Source: Areca catechu
Lineage: Eukaryota > Streptophyta > Magnoliopsida > Arecales > Arecaceae
DNA length: 64,000 bases
Direction of reading: 5' to 3'
Assembly (NCBI GenBank): GCA_021397845.1
Contig: JAHSVC010000024.1
Span: 434,001 to 498,000 of the forward strand
In this document: positions 9,120 through 20,358 of the stretch, piece after piece
Numbering within the stretch: position 1 is the first letter of the stretch
How the letters are laid out: each line of letters begins with the position of its first letter
Notes under the pieces: model-generated
Database searches by the model: none
The model's input: the letters and a program-made list of their open reading frames with translations, nothing else
Told to the model about the DNA's origin: nothing
Position numbers and translations under genes: made by a program

Positions 9120-10947
9120 TGGTGCGTGTCATAATACACCGATTTAGAACCTTAATTCCACTACTCTAAAGGGTAGCATAGCGGGAGTAAGGGTCGATCC
9201 CACAGAGACTTTGGGGTTATCTTGAAAAAGGATCTTCTTTTTATTTAAAATAAACTGAAACTGATGCAAGAAATAGATGCAAATAATAAATTTGTGAAAA
9301 TAATTCAGATATGACCTATCTTAAGAGTACGGCTCGTACCCGTGGATCACGGCCCGTCCCTTAGGTATAGGTCAGTCAAAATTAATTCACTTCGACTTAC
9401 CTTAAATGCTAATCCAACATGAGTCCAGCATTACATCAAAATAAAAAAAGCAATCATGGATTAATATAAAGCAAATAAATATTTATTGCATAAAAAATTG
9501 GGGTACAGAGAAAATAAAAGAAAAGTAAGGGAACAAGGGTCCCTTTCTTCCTTTTTATCCGACTCTGACTCTCTGTGACAGCAACAGAAACTGGAACTAC
9601 GGACAGCAAGTGGAACCTCCCCCCAAAATTCCTCCTTCACAAGAGAATCACCGAGGTATTTATAGATGAAAAATACCGTGTCGGGTCCGTGTGGGAAGCG
9701 CGGTGATTCCTCATCTCAATCTGATTTTCAAACTCTGCGCTATCTCCTTATTTGATTTTTTTACGATCATCCCCATCTCAAAAATCAAACTCAAAAATTC
9801 TATCGCACAATCCCGCATCCATCCAGCGTCGTCTGACATCTCTTCTCGTTCTGATGCTTCCTTTTTTTCGGACATCCCGGTCTGAACAACAGGGGCGGTG
9901 ACAAGCAGCTCCAGGAGCTTGGGAACGGAGGTGACGATGGGGATGGGGCGGACACGGTGGCAGCAGGCATGGCAGCAGGCGGTGGGGTGGCTCGCGAGCT
10001 TGGGCGACGGCGGACTGGTGGCAGCAGTGCAGCGAAGGTGGCTTGCGGCATGGCTCGTGGCATGGCCTTGGGCGGAGGGGAACGGCGACTCCGGCTGGGC
10101 GACGGTGGCTGTGGCTGGATGGACGGCGGCAGGGGCAGACGGCAGCTGCAGCTGGACGGACGGCGGCAGGGGCGGATGGCGTGGCCGTGGGCGGAGCCGG
10201 CTGGCCGTGGGCGGAGCGCGTGGCCGTGGGCGAACACGACGGCATGGCCATGGGCGGAGACGCGGACGGCGGACATGGCTGCGGGCGGACGGTGCTGCGG
10301 GCAGCGAGCTTGGGCGGACACGCGGACGGCGGAGGCGGACGGCGCTGCATGGCCGTGGGCTTGGGCGGACACGGTGGCATGGCCGTGGGCAGAGATGCGG
10401 ACGGCGGACATGGCTGCGGGCGGACGGCGCTGCGGGCGGCGAGCTTGGGCGGACACGCAGACGACGGAGGTGGACACGGCTGCATGGCCGTGGGCTTGGG
10501 CGGAGCCGGCTTCCGGCCATTTTCCGACCGAACGGCGACTCTCCGACTGGCGGGAAGGTTGGAAGCGGCTTCGACGGTGTCGTGGGAAGCTCTCCGACGA
10601 GTTTCGGCGCGATCGAAGCACGGTGGTCCACGGCTCTGCCCGTGGACCGGCAGCAATGGCTGCCGTGGACCAAGAGGTCATGCGGTGGACCATTGAGCCG
10701 GTCCACCGTGAGCCAGCAAAAAGTTTTAAGGTTCGCTCCAAAAATCGTGCAGCTTTGAAATCTGTACTAAAATCTTCTAAATTCCATTTCGGGCCCGTTC
10801 GAAGTCTGAATTACATTCTGTTTGGGTCGTTTGACTCCTAAAATCAAGATCTACACGTTTATGGAGTCAATTCCTACAAATATCACAAAAAGTATCAATT
10901 TTAATCAAATAAAGTTGGATTAATTTTCATTATTCTAATGTCTAACA
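9120..10947 (-). repeat. G1 3' LTR
   Basis: It starts TGGTGCGTGTC and ends ATTCTAATGTCTAACA, matching 16124-17604 plus 28446-28744. A TATA box (TATTTATAG on the plus strand, 9657-9665) would drive minus-strand transcription. The middle (about 9895-10510) is a GC-rich degenerate array; near the U3 end (10618-10715) are nested GGTCCAC/GTGGACC palindromes. Long open frames on both strands (up to 331 codons) come from the lack of AT-rich stops and are not genes. Confidence 0.88.
9895..10510. repeat. GC-rich degenerate minisatellite in G1 3' LTR
   Basis: Recurrent words such as GGCCGTGGGCGGA, CGGACGGCGGACATGGC and GAGCTTGGGCGGACACG are repeated at irregular spacings. A related array lies in the G1 5' LTR at about 16930-17470. 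It is strongly asymmetric, G-rich on the plus strand. Because stops are nearly absent, five or more frames stay open. No protein domain is recognisable in any of them. Confidence 0.75.
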
Positions 10948-12073
10948 CATCCCCCAACTTAAACTTTGCTCGTCCTCGAGTAAAGGAAATGGATGAGTCT
11001 TGTGTACTAAGATGGTCGATGAAATGAGAATTATTGTACTAACCCTAAAATCAAAGAATACATGGTTAGACTATTAAAAAGGTACTTCATTGGATTACCA
11101 ATTCCACCCATTTAGTAGTAGAATAAAGTCCATAGAAGGTTTAAGAGTTTTTTTTTCTTTCCCAACTTTTTATCTCACTATCTAAATCTTCCAACTTACT
11201 TTGGTTTTGGTGCAACATTTATTTAGTCCCCACTTTTTCTTTTCTTTTCCCTCCTTTTTTTTTTTTTTTTTTTTAATGTAAAGTCAGTGCAATGTCCTGA
11301 CACCTTGCTTTCTAATTAACCCTTGTAGCGAGCTTTAAGCCAATGACTCCCAAACCAGTTGGCTTTAGGGCATTAGGTGTAAAACATCCCTCGGGCTTAC
11401 TGACTCGAGTTAAAAAGGCTAAGTCAAGACTAACTCTACGAAAGATTTCGTTACATCCCTACCTTTTGACGCGAACAACAACACTTAGGCGAAGGGGTCC
11501 GGTTACTCAATGAGAGATGTTAAAAATCTTTATTAACCTCAGAAATTTTTTTAACTGGGGATTTTTTATAATGCCTATACCAAAATAAGTAAGATTCATT
11601 ATTAAGATCAATAGGCTGAAGGGTCTGGAATTACTCTTCTAAAATTTTCTGGACTACACTCTACCACTTATAGGGTTTTCTTGATAAATCATCCCTCAGT
11701 ATCTCTAAAATTTTCTAAACTATTAATCACTCCTCATTTAGTGAGCTTGATTTTTTTCAATTCGAGATAAATTTTTGTACACAAAAACTGATTAAAATTT
11801 TACTCGAGGATTTGATTTAATTAATTAGATTACCTCACCCCCCAACTTAATTTCCATTGTCCCCAATGGAAGAGAGTATTAATAACGAAATGGCATGGAA
11901 GGATACAACCTGGTAGGGTATGGAATTGGACGTCCTTCTATCACCATGTTCCCACAATCTTCTTTTATTACTCCATTTATTCTAAAAACAAAGAACTAGA
12001 AGTTAAAATATGAACTAAGGAAAGAGCTGGGCTGCCTCCCAGGAGCACTAAGTTTAACGTCTTCAGCCAGACA
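10948..12073 (-). other. G1 non-coding region between pol and 3' LTR
   Basis: It aligns over its full length with 19247-20352 of G2. It begins with the polypurine tract (CATCCCCCAACTT, that is AAGTTGGGGGATG in the sense direction). It contains a poly-T run at about 11255-11274. No open frame is conserved between the two copies, so it is not coding; Athila relatives may carry an envelope-like ORF here, and this family does not. Confidence 0.7.
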
Positions 12074-12356
12074 CTAAGAGGGAGTATTACTGATATTGAA
12101 TTTAGGCACATCCCTCAAGAAAATTTTAGAAGACAGGCCAATTAGGAGGCCTTGTCAACATGACAGAAAAACGTTCGTAAAGTATCCTACGACGACGATT
12201 ATCCTTGATCCAGAAAATACAGGAGGTAAGTGTACGAAACCAAGCTTGAAAAATCCTAGACCAATTTGGTTGGAGATTAGAAAGGAATCGGGTGTACTGG
12301 ACCGAGAGTGGGGGTGAGGGCTTAAAAATTTTTCTATCTCTAGAAAGGTCTACCCT
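12074..12356. other. 283-bp block in G1 with no counterpart in G2
   Basis: G1 and G2 agree up to CTTCAGCCAGACA and again from AATCCCTCGCTCAG. Between these points G2 has about 2.0 kb of integrase and RNase H, whereas G1 has this unrelated 283-bp block. The open frames through it have no recognisable motif. It could be filler DNA captured during a deletion or a piece of another element. Confidence 0.6.
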
Positions 12357-12785
12357 AATCCCTCGCTCAGAAACAATGTATCCGAGCACAATTCCCTCAC
12401 GAACCATAAAATGGCTCTTCTCCCAACTTAAGACTAAGTTGGTTTCTATACAGCGTTTCAATACAGTAGCCAAATTATGGAGACAGTCCTCAAATGAAGA
12501 TCCAAAGACAGAAAAATCATTCATAAACACTTCAAGGAAGTGACCAACCATGTCAGAAAATAAGGCCAATATACATCGTTGAAAGGTGGCTGGTGCTTCT
12601 AAGGATGGCACTAAAGAGCTTGATTGAGTTGGTAATGATTCAAATTTCACAGTCCAAGGAGGAATGGTGCTAAACTTGGGTGGCTCTAACAAAGCATTCA
12701 CTTCATTTGCATATTCATCAACATCAAAATTGTCAGTTCCAAAATATGTCAAACATGCTTGCAAAGGATCCGGATCAAGCAACAT
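12357..12785 (-). pseudogene. G1 fused protease-linker / RT palm fragment
   Basis: An open minus-strand frame joins the post-protease linker directly to the RT palm. Relative to G2 the segment from TGGTGC at 22594-22599 to TGGTGC at 23271-23276 is deleted, and one TGGTGC remains at 12591-12596. The RT catalytic motif reads FMND instead of the FMDD of Athila RT, so one metal-binding Asp is lost. The deletion removes the RT fingers, including the DYRKLN block. The product cannot be a polymerase. Confidence 0.78.
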
Positions 12786-12806
12786 AGGAAGATTCCTATT
12801 TACTAC

Positions 12807-13232
12807 TTATTCTATCATGTTTACTTCGTTATGATCATAAGAGGGTGGTCCTTGGCATGCATTAAAAATATTCAACCGCATTTTCTTATTCCCAAAAGAG
12901 ACATCCATAATCCCTGTTCTGCAATTTATGCAAGCATTAGCGGTAGCTAGGAAAGGTCTTCCAAGGATGATGGGTATCTTCCTAGGGTTACCACTAGATT
13001 CCATGTCCAAAACAAGAAAATCAACCGGGAAGTAGAACTCATCTACTTTTACCAACACATCCTCAAGTATTCCACGGGATGCCTTGACGGATCGATCAGC
13101 TAACTGTAAAGTCACCGTCGTGGGTTTTAATTCTCCGAATTTAAACAGATCATACACTGAACCTGGGAGAAGGTTTACACTCGCACCTAAATCTAACAAG
13201 GCTTTTTTGATGTTAGGTCCCCTATGACACAA
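12807..13232 (-). pseudogene. G1 aspartic protease
   Basis: Minus strand, 141 codons. It contains LLDLGASVNLLP, the Athila-type protease active site (D-L-G-A-S), and downstream IILGRPFLATA, the conserved Ile-Leu-Gly flap-side motif. It would cut the Gag-Pol polyprotein in the particle. A stop follows MIE near 12807 where G2 reads through. A frame break near 13205 separates it from the upstream gag frame. Confidence 0.75.
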
Positions 13233-15102
13233 GAGATAATTGGGATACCTGGGTCTTTGAGTTTGGGTGGAGCTATCTGCTGAAAAATTGAGCTGGCTTG
13301 CTTAGTTAAGAGGATTTTCTTAGGGATATGTGCCTTAGATTTCCATTTTGGAGTGCACAAATCCTTAAGAAATTTGGCATAAGCCGGTACTTGCTTGATG
13401 GCATCGATGAGAGGTAAATTAATTTGGACTTGCCTGAATAATTCAAGCATCTCATTCATTTTCAAATTTTTCTTATCCAATGGTAAAGGTGAATCCAAAG
13501 CACTAGGGAATGGAGCCTTAGGTACAGGTACTTGACCAATGGATTCCTTCTCCTCTTCATTCTTTTTCTCTGGCTTAGCCACCTCTACTTCTTGAGTCAG
13601 GTCAAGTTGGTCCAATGTTTTTCCACTTCTTAAGGTGATAACAAATTTAGCGTGCTCAGAAAAATTTTCAGGTCCAGTGGAACTCTCAGCCATATATTGA
13701 CCCTTAGGATTGATAATGGGCTGGCTAGGCAACTTACCTTCTTCTCTCCGATTGAAAGCTGTAGCTAGCTAACCTATCTGAGTCTCTAGCTTGGCAATGG
13801 ATTGTGTGTGGGAGTGAAGGATTTGGGTATTCATGTTCAGTCCCTCCTTCAAAGTTTGAAGGAGCTTCTCTTGAAAGGAAGGATCAAGATCGCTTGGCGA
13901 AGGTTGTGGAGGCTGTGGGGCATTTTGATATTGTGGAAATGGCATGCTTTGAAATTTGGTCTCCTAATAGTTGGGCCTAACGGAAGAATTGATTATGGGT
14001 TGGGGTTTCCAAGAAAAATTCGGGTGATTGCGCCAGCAGGGATTGTATGTGTTCGAATAAGGATTGTTTCTTGGTCTAGGAACCATTCGGGTTTGAGCTT
14101 GATGAGCTTGCTCCTGAAGAAGCTCAGGAAATTGGTAAGTTGATGGACAATCACCTAAGGTGTGGGTGGAACTTGAGCAGATAATACAGACTTCATGAGT
14201 AGGATGAGATGAGGAGGAATTATTTCCAGCTTGCAAAAGTTGGTCGAGCTTCTGAGATAGCTCATCAACCTTGCTGTAGATGTCTACAGCACGACCAACT
14301 TCATACATACCTCCTCTCTTGGGTTCTACAGGTCCTGTGGGAGGATCTCTACGGGCAGCTGATATATGATGTAGAGAATTTTCACTTAAAGCTTCAAACA
14401 ACTGCCATGCCTCATGTTCATTTTTAAGCATGAATGTTCCTCCACATGAGGCATCCACCATTTGCCGGTGCCTTTCTGACAAACCATCATAGAAGCACTG
14501 GACTAATTGCCATTTGGGTATGGCATGGTGAGGACATTTTCTAATCAACTCTTTCAATCTCTCCCAGGTTTCATGAAACATTTCTCCATCTAATTGGGAA
14601 AAACTAGTAATGGATTTTCTAATTTGATTCATCTTTCCTATGGAAAAATATTTCTTAAGGAACTCCCTCTGAAGTTGATCCCAAGTTGAAATTGTCACAG
14701 TGACTAGGGAATTCAACCAATATTTGGCTTTATCTTTCAGGAAAAAAGGGAATAACCTAAGCCTTAAAGCATCGTCGGAGAAATTTTGTATCTTAACAGT
14801 GGAACAGATTTCTAGAAATTCATCAAAATGTTTATATGGATCTTCAATCGCAAGTCCGTAAAAGAGGGTAACATCTGAATCACACTGGACTTGATTTCGT
14901 ACTGGATGGCATCTACAGGGGGTACTTGGATACAAGGTGAATAAGTGTATTTTGAAGGAGTGAAGTACTCCTTCAGCGGAGGGTCAATTCCTTGATTAGG
15001 ATCCATAATACCTGGGCTGGTTGCTTTACTGGAGCCTTCGATTTTCGGATCTAGGGATATATGTTTAGGTTCTCGAAGTCGGCGCCTAGAATATTCTAAC
15101 AT
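13193..15102 (-). pseudogene. G1 Gag
   Basis: Minus strand, Athila-type Gag. The start is at about 15102 (MLEYSRRRL), followed by the capsid core at 14200-14860 (DPYKHFDEFLEICSTVKIQ; LKDKAKYWLNSL; FHETWERLKELIRKCP). A CIICSSSTHTLGDC knuckle-like motif is near 14150-14190, and the frame 13193-13732 carries the C-terminal part. Defects: a one-base loss near 14864, TAG for Gln at 13964-13966 and at 13769-13771 (G2 has Gln at both). This is the best preserved gene in G1, consistent with a gag-retaining derivative. Confidence 0.82.
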
Positions 15103-16099
15103 ACACCCTCCCTCCTAAAGGAGACAGCAATCAAAGATTTTTATTTTTATTTTTTAATTTTTAATTGGAAAGTGGAAGAATGAGAAGAGGTCTAAAGGAG
15201 AAGTTCCTAAGAGAGTCCTAAACTAGAGAGAAGAAAGTTAATTTATTATTTTTTTTTTTTTCAATCAAACAAGTGAAACAAATCAAAATCACTATCCTAG
15301 GGTTAACCTGGATCTAGACAGCTCCTAACTGATCCAAGGTTACCTTCGAGCACTCCAAGCCCAAGATCAATTAACTGACTTGGCCAGGTAAGTGTAAGGT
15401 TGGTGAAGGTTCCCTTATCGCTGGCCTAAGACACCAATTAAAAATTGGCTAGGTAAGCGGAACCAACTCACTTTCCTTCGGGTTCTAGTCCCTGAACCAC
15501 TTTCCTTAGACACCAAGGAATTAAATGATCTGAACCCGGTCCAACTCTAGGGTTTCCTTGTCCTATTGAGCTCAAGATTCTTAGGGTTGACGTCTAATTA
15601 ATTTTAAAATTAAAGGCTTGGGTCAATGCTGATGATGGATTGATGATTTGTGGGCTAAGGAAGGGTATTGATCTCTCCACCTTATCTGATTAATGGGTTG
15701 TGCCCTTAAGATATATTATGAAATTATGAAATGCAACAACTAAGGTGTCCAAAAAGTTATAAACAAACAAAATTAAGTTTTTTTTTTAATTTTGATGATT
15801 AAGTCTCTGATCCTAATAAATTATGAAATGTTTGGGTAATATTTTTTTTGGTTTTGCAAAAAAAATAAATTTACCTAAGTGAATCTAAAAAAAATTTTTG
15901 TTCAACCTTTTTGTACCCTGGGACAACCATTCAACATAACCTCCCAGTTATGCCAGGGCGGCACTCAAGATTGAAAATTGAAATTTTTTTTTAATAATTT
16001 TTTTTTTGAAATTTGAATGTAAAATTTTGAAAATTGAAATTTTTTTTTTTAGATTTTTAGATTGTTAATTATATTTTTTTTTCAGAATAACACCAAAAG
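15103..16099 (-). other. G1 5' untranslated leader
   Basis: About 1 kb between Gag and the primer site, colinear with 25773-26781 of G2. It has several long T/A homopolymers (for example 15249-15260 and 16039-16050) that differ in length between the two copies. No conserved open frame. It probably contains dimerisation and packaging signals, but none can be recognised directly. Confidence 0.65.
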
Positions 16100-16117
16100 T
16101 CCCCGACAACGGCGCCA
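16100..16117 (-). other. G1 primer-binding site (tRNA-Asp)
   Basis: The plus strand reads TCCCCGACAACGGCGCCA, which differs by one base from TCCCCGGCAACGGCGCCA, the 3' end of plant tRNA-Asp. It lies six bases inside the 5' LTR. A tRNA-Asp primer is typical of Athila-type elements. Confidence 0.85.
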
Positions 16118-16123
16118 AAAATC

Positions 16124-17604
16124 TGGTGCGTGTCGTAATGCACTGATTTAGAACCTTAATTCCACACTCTAAAGGGTAGAATAGCGGGAGTAAGGGTCGA
16201 TCCCACAGAGACTTTGGGGTTATCTTGAAAAAAGATTTTCTTTTTTTTAAAATAAACTAAAGCTAATGCAAGAACTAGATGCAAATAATAAATTTGTGAA
16301 AATAATTCAGATATGACCTATCTCAAGAGTACGGCCCATACCCGTGGATCACGGCCCGTACCTTAGGTATAGGTCAGTCAAAATTAATTCGCTTCGACTT
16401 ACCTTAAACGCTAATCCAACATGACTCCAGCATTACTTCAAAATAAAATAAGCAATCATGGATTAATATAAAGCAAATAAATATTTATTGCATAAAAAAT
16501 TAGGGTACAGAGAAAATAAAAGAAAAGGGAACAAGGGTCCCTTTCTCCCTTTTTATCCGACTCTGACTCTCTGTGACAGCAACAGGAACTGGAACTATGG
16601 ACAGCAAGTGGAACTTCCCCCAAAAATTCCTCCTTCACAAGAGAATCACCGAGGTATTTATAGATGAAAAATACCGTGTCGGGTCCGTGTGGGAAGCACG
16701 GTGATTTTCTCATCTCAGTCTGATTTTCAAACTCTACACTATCTCCTTATCTGATTTTTTTACGATCATCCCCATCTCAAAAATAAACTCAAAAATTCTA
16801 TCGCACAATCCCGCGTCCATCCAGCGTCGTCCGACATCTCTTCTCGTTCCGATGCTTCCTTTTTTTCGGACATCCCGGTCTGAACAACAGGGACGGTGAC
16901 AAGCAGCTCCAGGAGCTTGGGAACGGAGGTGACGACGGGGATGGGGCGGACACGGCGGCAGCGGGCACGGCAGCAGGCGGTGGGGTGGCTCGCGATCTTG
17001 GGCGACGGCGGACTGGTGGCGGCAGTGCAGCGAAGGTGGCTTGCGGCATGGCTCGCAGCATGGCCGTGGGTGGAGGGGAACGGCGACTCCGGCTGGGCGA
17101 CGGTGGCTGCGGCTGGACGAACAGCGGCAGGGGCGGACGGCATGGCCGTGGGCGGAGCCGGCTTGGCCGTGGGCGGAGCGCGTGGCCGTGGGCGGACACG
17201 GCGGCACGGTCATGGGCGGAGACGCGGACGGCGGACATGGCTGCGGGCGGACGGTGCTGCGGCCGGCGAGCTTGGGTGGACACACGGAGGCGGACGGTGC
17301 TACATGGCCGTGGGCTTGGGCGGACATGGAGGCATGGCCATGGGCGGAGACACGGACGGTGGACATGGCTACGGGCAGACGGCGCTGCGGGCGGCGAGCT
17401 TGGGCGGACACGCGGACGGCGGAGGCGGTCACGGCTGCATGGCCATGGGCTTGGGCGGAGCCGGCTTCCGACCATTTTCCGGCCGAACGATGACTCTCCG
17501 GCCGGCGGGAAGGTTGGAAGCGGCTTCGGCGGTGCCGGGGGAAGCTCTCCGGCGAGTTTCGGCGCGATCAGAGACGGTGGTCCACGGCTCTGCCCGTGGA
17601 CCGG
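16124..17604 (-). repeat. G1 5' LTR, inner part
   Basis: It begins TGGTGCGTGTCGTAATGCAC beside the primer site and carries a TATA box (TATTTATAG, 16655-16663). It includes the GC-rich array (about 16930-17470) and stops at ...GCCCGTGGACCGG, where G2 inserted. The remaining 299 bp are at 28446-28744. The sequence is shifted and shortened in the array compared with the 3' LTR, which shows that the minisatellite changed after insertion. Confidence 0.85.
17600..17604. repeat. Target-site duplication ACCGG (left) of G2
   Basis: ACCGG directly precedes TGATGCGTGTC at the left end of G2 and recurs at 28441-28445 directly after ...ATGTCTAACA. Removing G2 and one copy restores a continuous G1 LTR (CCCGTGGACCGG / CAGCAATGGCTG). 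Confidence 0.92.
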
Positions 17605-19246
17605 TGATGCGTGTCGTAGTGCACCGATTTAGAACCTTAATTCCACTACTCTAAAGGGTAGAATAGCGGGAGTAAGGGTCGATCCCACAGAGACTTTGGG
17701 GTTATCTTGAAAAAGTATTTTCTTTTGACTTAAAATAAACTAAAATAAACTAGACTAATGCAAGAATTAAATGCAAATAATAAATCTGTGAAAATAATTT
17801 AGATATGACCTATCTCAAGAGTACGGCCCGTATCCGTGGATCACGGCCCGTCCCTTAGGTATAGGTCAGTCAAAACTAATTCACTACAACTTACCTTAAA
17901 CGCTAATCCAACATGACTCCAGCATGACTAAAATAAAAACAATAAGCAAACATGGATTAATATAAAGCAAATAAATTTTATTGCATAAAATATTGGAGTA
18001 CAGAGAAAATAAAAGTAAGGGAACAAGGGTCCCTTTCTCTCTTTTTATACGACTCTGACTCTCTGTCACAGCAACAGGTGGAACTACGGACAGTAAGTGG
18101 AACCTCCCAAAAATTCCTCCCCTCGTAGAAGAGAATCACCGAGGTATTTATAGCTGAAAAATACCATGTCGGGTCCGTGTGGAAAGCGCGGTGATTTCTT
18201 CATCTCAATCCGATCTCCTTATCTGATTTTTTACGATCATCCCCATCTCAAAAATTAAATTCAAAAATTCTATCGCACAATCCCGCGTCCATCCAGCGTC
18301 GTCCGACATCTCTTCTCGTTCCGATGCTTCCTTGTTTTCGGACATCCCGGTCTGAACGACGGTGACAAGGGCAGCTGAGCAAACGACGCTGCGGGCAGAG
18401 AGGCGTGGCTGGGGCGGAGACGGACATGGCTGGGCGGACGTGACGCAGGGGCGGACGGTGCTCGGCTCCAGCTGGGCACGGCTGGGCAACGAATGGAGCG
18501 AAGTGCTGCAGCGGACGGTGGCGTGGCACGAAGCGGAGAGGCACGGCGTGCATGGCTGGGCAGCGGCACGGACGACTGGGCGGCAATGCAGGGGCAGCGA
18601 ACACGGCACGGACATGGCACGCGGTAGAGGAGGCAGCGGCTCGGGCGGAGAGCTCGGCGGACACGCGGCGAAGCTCGCGGCTTGCGGCGCAGGGGCGGAC
18701 GGGCGGACTTGGGCGGCTGGGTGGCGACGGCTGCAGGCGGCTGGCTGACGCGCGGCGGAAGGCGGGCGGCTGGGCGGCTGAGCTCGCGAACACGGACAGG
18801 CAGCAGATTCCGGCTGTTTTTCCGACCAAACGGGAGCTCTCCGGCAGGCGGGAAGGTTACCGGCGGCTTCGGCGGCGCCGGGGGAAGCTCTCCGACAAGT
18901 TTCGGCGCGATCGGAGCACGGTGGTCCACGGCTCCGCCCGTGGACCGGCAGCAATGGCTGCCGTGGACCAAACGGACGTGCGGTGGACCACTGAGCCGGT
19001 CCACCGTTAGCCAGTAAGAATTTTAAGGCAATGCTCCAAAAACCGTGCAGCTCTGAAATCCATGCTAAAACCTTCTAAAATCTATTTCGGGCCCGTTTGA
19101 AGTCCGAATTACATTCCGTTTGCGTCGTTGGACTCCTAAAATCAAGATCTACACGTTTATGGAGTCAATTCCTGCAAAGTATCACAAAAAATATTAATTT
19201 TAATCAAATAAAGTTGGGTTAATTTTTATTATTCTAATGTCTAACA
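17605..19246 (-). repeat. G2 3' LTR
   Basis: It starts TGATGCGTGTCGTAGTGC and ends CTAATGTCTAACA; the polypurine tract lies just inside. TATA box TATTTATAG at 18145-18153 (minus-strand promoter). The GC-rich block at 18360-18860 keeps frames open on both strands without any protein signature. Nested GGTCCAC/GTGGACC palindromes lie at 18918-19008. Confidence 0.92.
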
Positions 19247-20352
19247 CACCCCCCAACTTAAACTTTGCTTGTCCTCGAGTAAAGGAAATGGATGAGTCTT
19301 ATGTACTAAGATGGTCCATGAAATGAAAATTATCGTACTAACCCTAAAATCAAAGGATACATGGTTAGACTATTAAAAAGGTACTTCATTGGATTACCAA
19401 TTCCTCCCATTTAGTAGTAGAATAAAGTCCATAGAAGTTTTAAGAGTTTTTTCGTTCCCAACTTTCTATCTCACTATCTAAATCTTCCAACTTAGTTTGG
19501 TTTTGACGCAATATTTATTTAGTCCCCACTTTTTTTTTTTTTTTTTTTTAATGTAAAGTCAGTGCAATGTCCTGACACCTTGCTTTCTAATTAACCCTTG
19601 TAGCGAGCTTTAAGCCAATGACTCCCAAACCAGTTGGCTTTAGGGCATTAGGTGTAAAACACCCCTCGGGCTTACTGACTCGAGTTAAAAAGGCTAAGTC
19701 AAGACTAACTCTACGAAAGATTTCGTTACATCCTCACCTTTTGACGCGAACAACAACGCTTACTTAGGCGAAGGGGTCCGGTTACTCAGTGAGAGATGCT
19801 AAAAATCTTTATTAACCTCAGGAATTTTTTTAACTGTGGACTTTTTATAATGCCTATACCAAAATAAGTAAGATTCATTATTAAGATCAATAGGCCGAAG
19901 GGTCTGGAATTACTCTTCTAAAATTTTCTGGACTACACTCTACCACCACTTATAGGGTTTTCTTGATAAATCATCCCTCAGTATCTTTAAAATTTTCTAA
20001 ACCATTAATCACTCCTCATTTAGTGAGCTTGATTATTTTCAATTCGAGATAAATTTTTGTACACAAAACTGATTAAAATTTTACTCGAGGATTTGATTTA
20101 ATTAATTACCTCACCCCCCAACTTAATTTCCATTGTCCCTAATGGAAGAGAATATTAATAACTAAATGGCATGGAAGGATACAACCTGGTAGGGTATGGA
20201 ATTAGACGTCATTCTATCACCATGTTCCCGCAATCTTCTTTTATTACTCCATTTATTATAAAAACAAAGAACTAGAAGTTAAAATATGAACTAAGGAAAG
20301 AGCTGGGCTGCCTCCCAGGAGCGCTAAGTTTAACGCCTTCAGCCAGACAAAG
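19247..20352 (-). other. G2 non-coding region between pol and 3' LTR
   Basis: Colinear with 10948-12073 of G1. It starts with CACCCCCCAACTT, the complement of the polypurine tract, and includes a T20-type run near 19531. No conserved open frame and no envelope-like ORF is present. Confidence 0.7.
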
Positions 20353-20358
20353 TTGATC

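Noticed and set aside
9711..10841. Very long overlapping open frames (up to 331 codons) on both strands, Pro/Arg/Ala-rich
   Set aside because: They lie in the GC-rich minisatellite of the G1 LTR. Several frames are open at once, none has a domain, and the G1 5' LTR copy keeps different frames.
16734..19017. Further long GC-rich open frames on both strands
   Set aside because: Same reason: they fall in the LTR central blocks of G1 and G2 and are repeated in 27400-28295, with shifts between copies.
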